A stretch of DNA of 6,887 nucleotides, taken from Methanosarcina sp. UBA293 (lineage in GTDB: Archaea > Halobacteriota > Methanosarcinia > Methanosarcinales > Methanosarcinaceae). This document shows, in pieces, positions 5,984 to 6,887 of this stretch. The stretch is from positions 22,457-29,343 of the forward strand of contig DALS01000049.1 in assembly GCA_002499445.1 (NCBI GenBank), read 5' to 3'. The first letter of the stretch is position 1. Every line of letters starts with the position of its first letter. Below the pieces are notes generated by a model. It worked only from the letters and a program-made list of their open reading frames with translations, ran no database searches and was not told where the DNA came from. The translations under genes and the position numbers were made by a program.

Positions 5984-6587
5984 ACCCGGAAAAATAGAAG
6001 ATAAGGAAACTAACTTTGTTTCTATATTTTCTTATTTCCTTCTTATCTTCTTATGCTCTTCAATTGTACTCTACTCAGTGTCACCTGCTTTAGCTGCTGA
6101 GAATAAAGAAAAAATCTCCATTGTTCTGATCGATGGAGGGGAAGTTTACATAAGATCAGGGAATTCTCATAGCTTTTTGCAGGATTATCTGCTTCATGTA
6201 AAAGGCACGGATACCGAAGGCAAAAGAATCTGGATTGAACTTAGTAGAAAAGGAGTCCCACTACAGCACGCTATTGTCACAGAAGGCTCTCAATTTTCAT
6301 ATTCAAACAACTCTACCGAGATTCTTAATCTTACTGTGAGCAGGATATATGAAGGAGCAGATGGTGTGCTGGTTAAGTTCTCACCTGTATACCAGTATCT
6401 TGATCCCAAGCTTCCTATGCCTCAAGCTCCATCCGAATCACTTACCAATGCTTCGGACAATATCTCTTTTGACCATTCTGAACTGGAAACTCAAGCCAAG
6501 GGTTTTGATATACCCCTCTTCCTGTTGGGCCTAGGAACCGTTTTTTTGTTGACAGGTTTCTTCGCAGGGAAAGGGAAGAAAAAATAA
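5967..6587 (+). CDS. S-layer-domain protein anchored by a C-terminal membrane segment
   Basis: A 206-residue protein with a hydrophobic N-terminal segment (about 18-38) ending in ALAA, which looks like a signal peptide cut near residue 44. The extracellular part (about 48-148) resembles one S-layer-related domain of Methanosarcina: YLLHVKGTDTEGKRIWIELSRKG (74-96), a SQFSY strand, NLTVSRIYEG and VYQYLDP (141-147). A Ser/Asn-rich linker (150-170) leads to a membrane segment (about 181-199) and the basic tail KGKKK, expected in the cytoplasm. Five N-glycosylation sequons sit at 114, 115, 121, 161 and 165. True S-layer proteins are larger and carry two such domains, so this is more likely a small accessory envelope protein. 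The ATG overlaps the end of birA by 17 bp with no clear Shine-Dalgarno; no other usable start precedes the signal segment. Cotranscription with birA is likely; any link to biotin is unknown. Confidence 0.78.
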   Translation: MRVPDKPGKIEDKETNFVSIFSYFLLIFLCSSIVLYSVSPALAAENKEKISIVLIDGGEVYIRSGNSHSFLQDYLLHVKGTDTEGKRIWIELSRKGVPLQHAIVTEGSQFSYSNNSTEILNLTVSRIYEGADGVLVKFSPVYQYLDPKLPMPQAPSESLTNASDNISFDHSELETQAKGFDIPLFLLGLGTVFLLTGFFAGKGKKK

Positions 6588-6710
6588 TATGTATGATAAA
6601 AAAAATATATTTATAGTGTTTCATTGGAATATCAAATCGATGTAATGGGAATTAAACTAAATTAATTCTTAAAATACAAAAAATTTAATTGACTTAAAAA
6701 AAATAAAAAT

Positions 6711-6770
6711 GAAAGTTGATTTTAAATAGATAAAATTGACCTTAAAGAAGTAAAGTTGATTTTAAAGAGA
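6711..6770. repeat. Three tandem 20-bp units
   Basis: Units at 6711-6730, 6731-6750 and 6751-6770 share the pattern taaagTTGAttTTAAAgaga; the first and third differ at only a few positions, the middle one more. A partial related copy (ATTGACTTAAA) lies at 6688-6698. AT-rich repeats of this kind are easily generated by slippage. Confidence 0.65.
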
Positions 6771-6788
6771 TAAAAAAGAAAATCAATT

Positions 6789-6808
6789 TAAATGAGATTA
6801 AATGAGAT
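6789..6808. repeat. Perfect 10-bp tandem duplication
   Basis: TAAATGAGAT occurs twice in direct succession (6789-6798 and 6799-6808), immediately downstream of the 20-bp units and about one helical turn in length. No function is evident. Confidence 0.65.
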
Positions 6809-6838
6809 AACTGTTGATATTTAGCTAAAACTATTTTT

Positions 6839-6862
6839 TGTTGACGTTCTTGTTGACGTTTT
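6839..6862. repeat. 12-bp tandem duplication
   Basis: TGTTGACGTTCT (6839-6850) is followed directly by TGTTGACGTTTT (6851-6862), with one mismatch. A more diverged relative, TGTTGATATTTA, begins at 6812. The unit contains TTGAC, also present as TTGACC/TTGACT in the AT-rich units upstream. It could be a binding-site pair for a downstream gene outside the window. Confidence 0.6.
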
Positions 6863-6887
6863 TCTGTGAGTTTATAGAGTTCTTACT

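Larger units (their letters stand above)
6588..6887. other. Gene-free AT-rich tail of the window
   Basis: I see no credible gene in these 300 bases. The first 120 bases after the stop are A/T runs, including A8 at 6599-6606 region and ATATTTATA-like stretches that cannot be trusted as promoters in this background. The rest consists largely of short tandem repeats listed separately. T6 at 6834-6839 is the first good oligo-T stretch on the + strand and could end the transcript of the S-layer-domain gene. Confidence 0.5.

Noticed and set aside
6349..6534. A 61-codon + strand frame within the S-layer-domain gene
   Set aside because: The overlapping frame encodes a coherent S-layer domain, sequons and membrane anchor; this one shows nothing.
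6596..6615. TATA-like stretch after the last gene
   Set aside because: The whole region is A/T-rich, so such matches are expected by chance, and no open frame follows.

Overview
This window looks like chromosomal DNA of a methanogenic archaeon, most likely Methanosarcina or a close relative. The evidence is a two-subunit pyruvate carboxylase encoded in the order pycB-pycA, a biotin protein ligase gene directly after it, a membrane protein with a Methanosarcina-type S-layer domain, archaeal TATA boxes, GAGGT-type ribosome binding sites and AT-rich gaps. All four well-supported intergenic or promoter regions and all five genes read on the + strand. The genus is inferred from protein and layout recognition, not from a database search.

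Layout. 1-301: no gene. It holds a degenerate array of 23-bp repeats (about 25-190) built from alternating CAACC and GGTTG boxes, then a TATA-like promoter. 302-1258: a class I SAM-dependent methyltransferase of unknown substrate with an unusual Cys-rich SAM-binding motif. 1259-1690: a 432-bp gap with T-runs, a strong GTTAAC-type dyad enclosing a TATA box (1348-1382), a second TATA box (1550-1557) and four CCGGA boxes. 1691-3406: pycB (carboxyltransferase plus biotinyl domain). 3430-4911: pycA (biotin carboxylase). 4961-4972: a probable promoter. 5006-5983: birA, a biotin protein ligase with an N-terminal winged helix. 5967-6587: a bitopic S-layer-domain protein that overlaps birA by 17 bp. 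6588-6887: gene-free, very AT-rich DNA with three sets of short tandem repeats.

How the genes work together. PycA carboxylates biotin, using ATP and bicarbonate. The biotin is attached to Lys537 of PycB, and PycB transfers the carboxyl group to pyruvate, giving oxaloacetate for aspartate and partial-TCA biosynthesis. BirA attaches the biotin to PycB, so enzyme, carrier and activating ligase are encoded side by side. BirA keeps a DNA-binding domain. The dyad upstream of pycB has nearly the geometry of the bacterial BirA operator and surrounds a TATA box, so biotin-dependent repression of the pyc genes by BirA is the most interesting testable idea here. The methyltransferase and the S-layer-domain protein have no evident role in this pathway.
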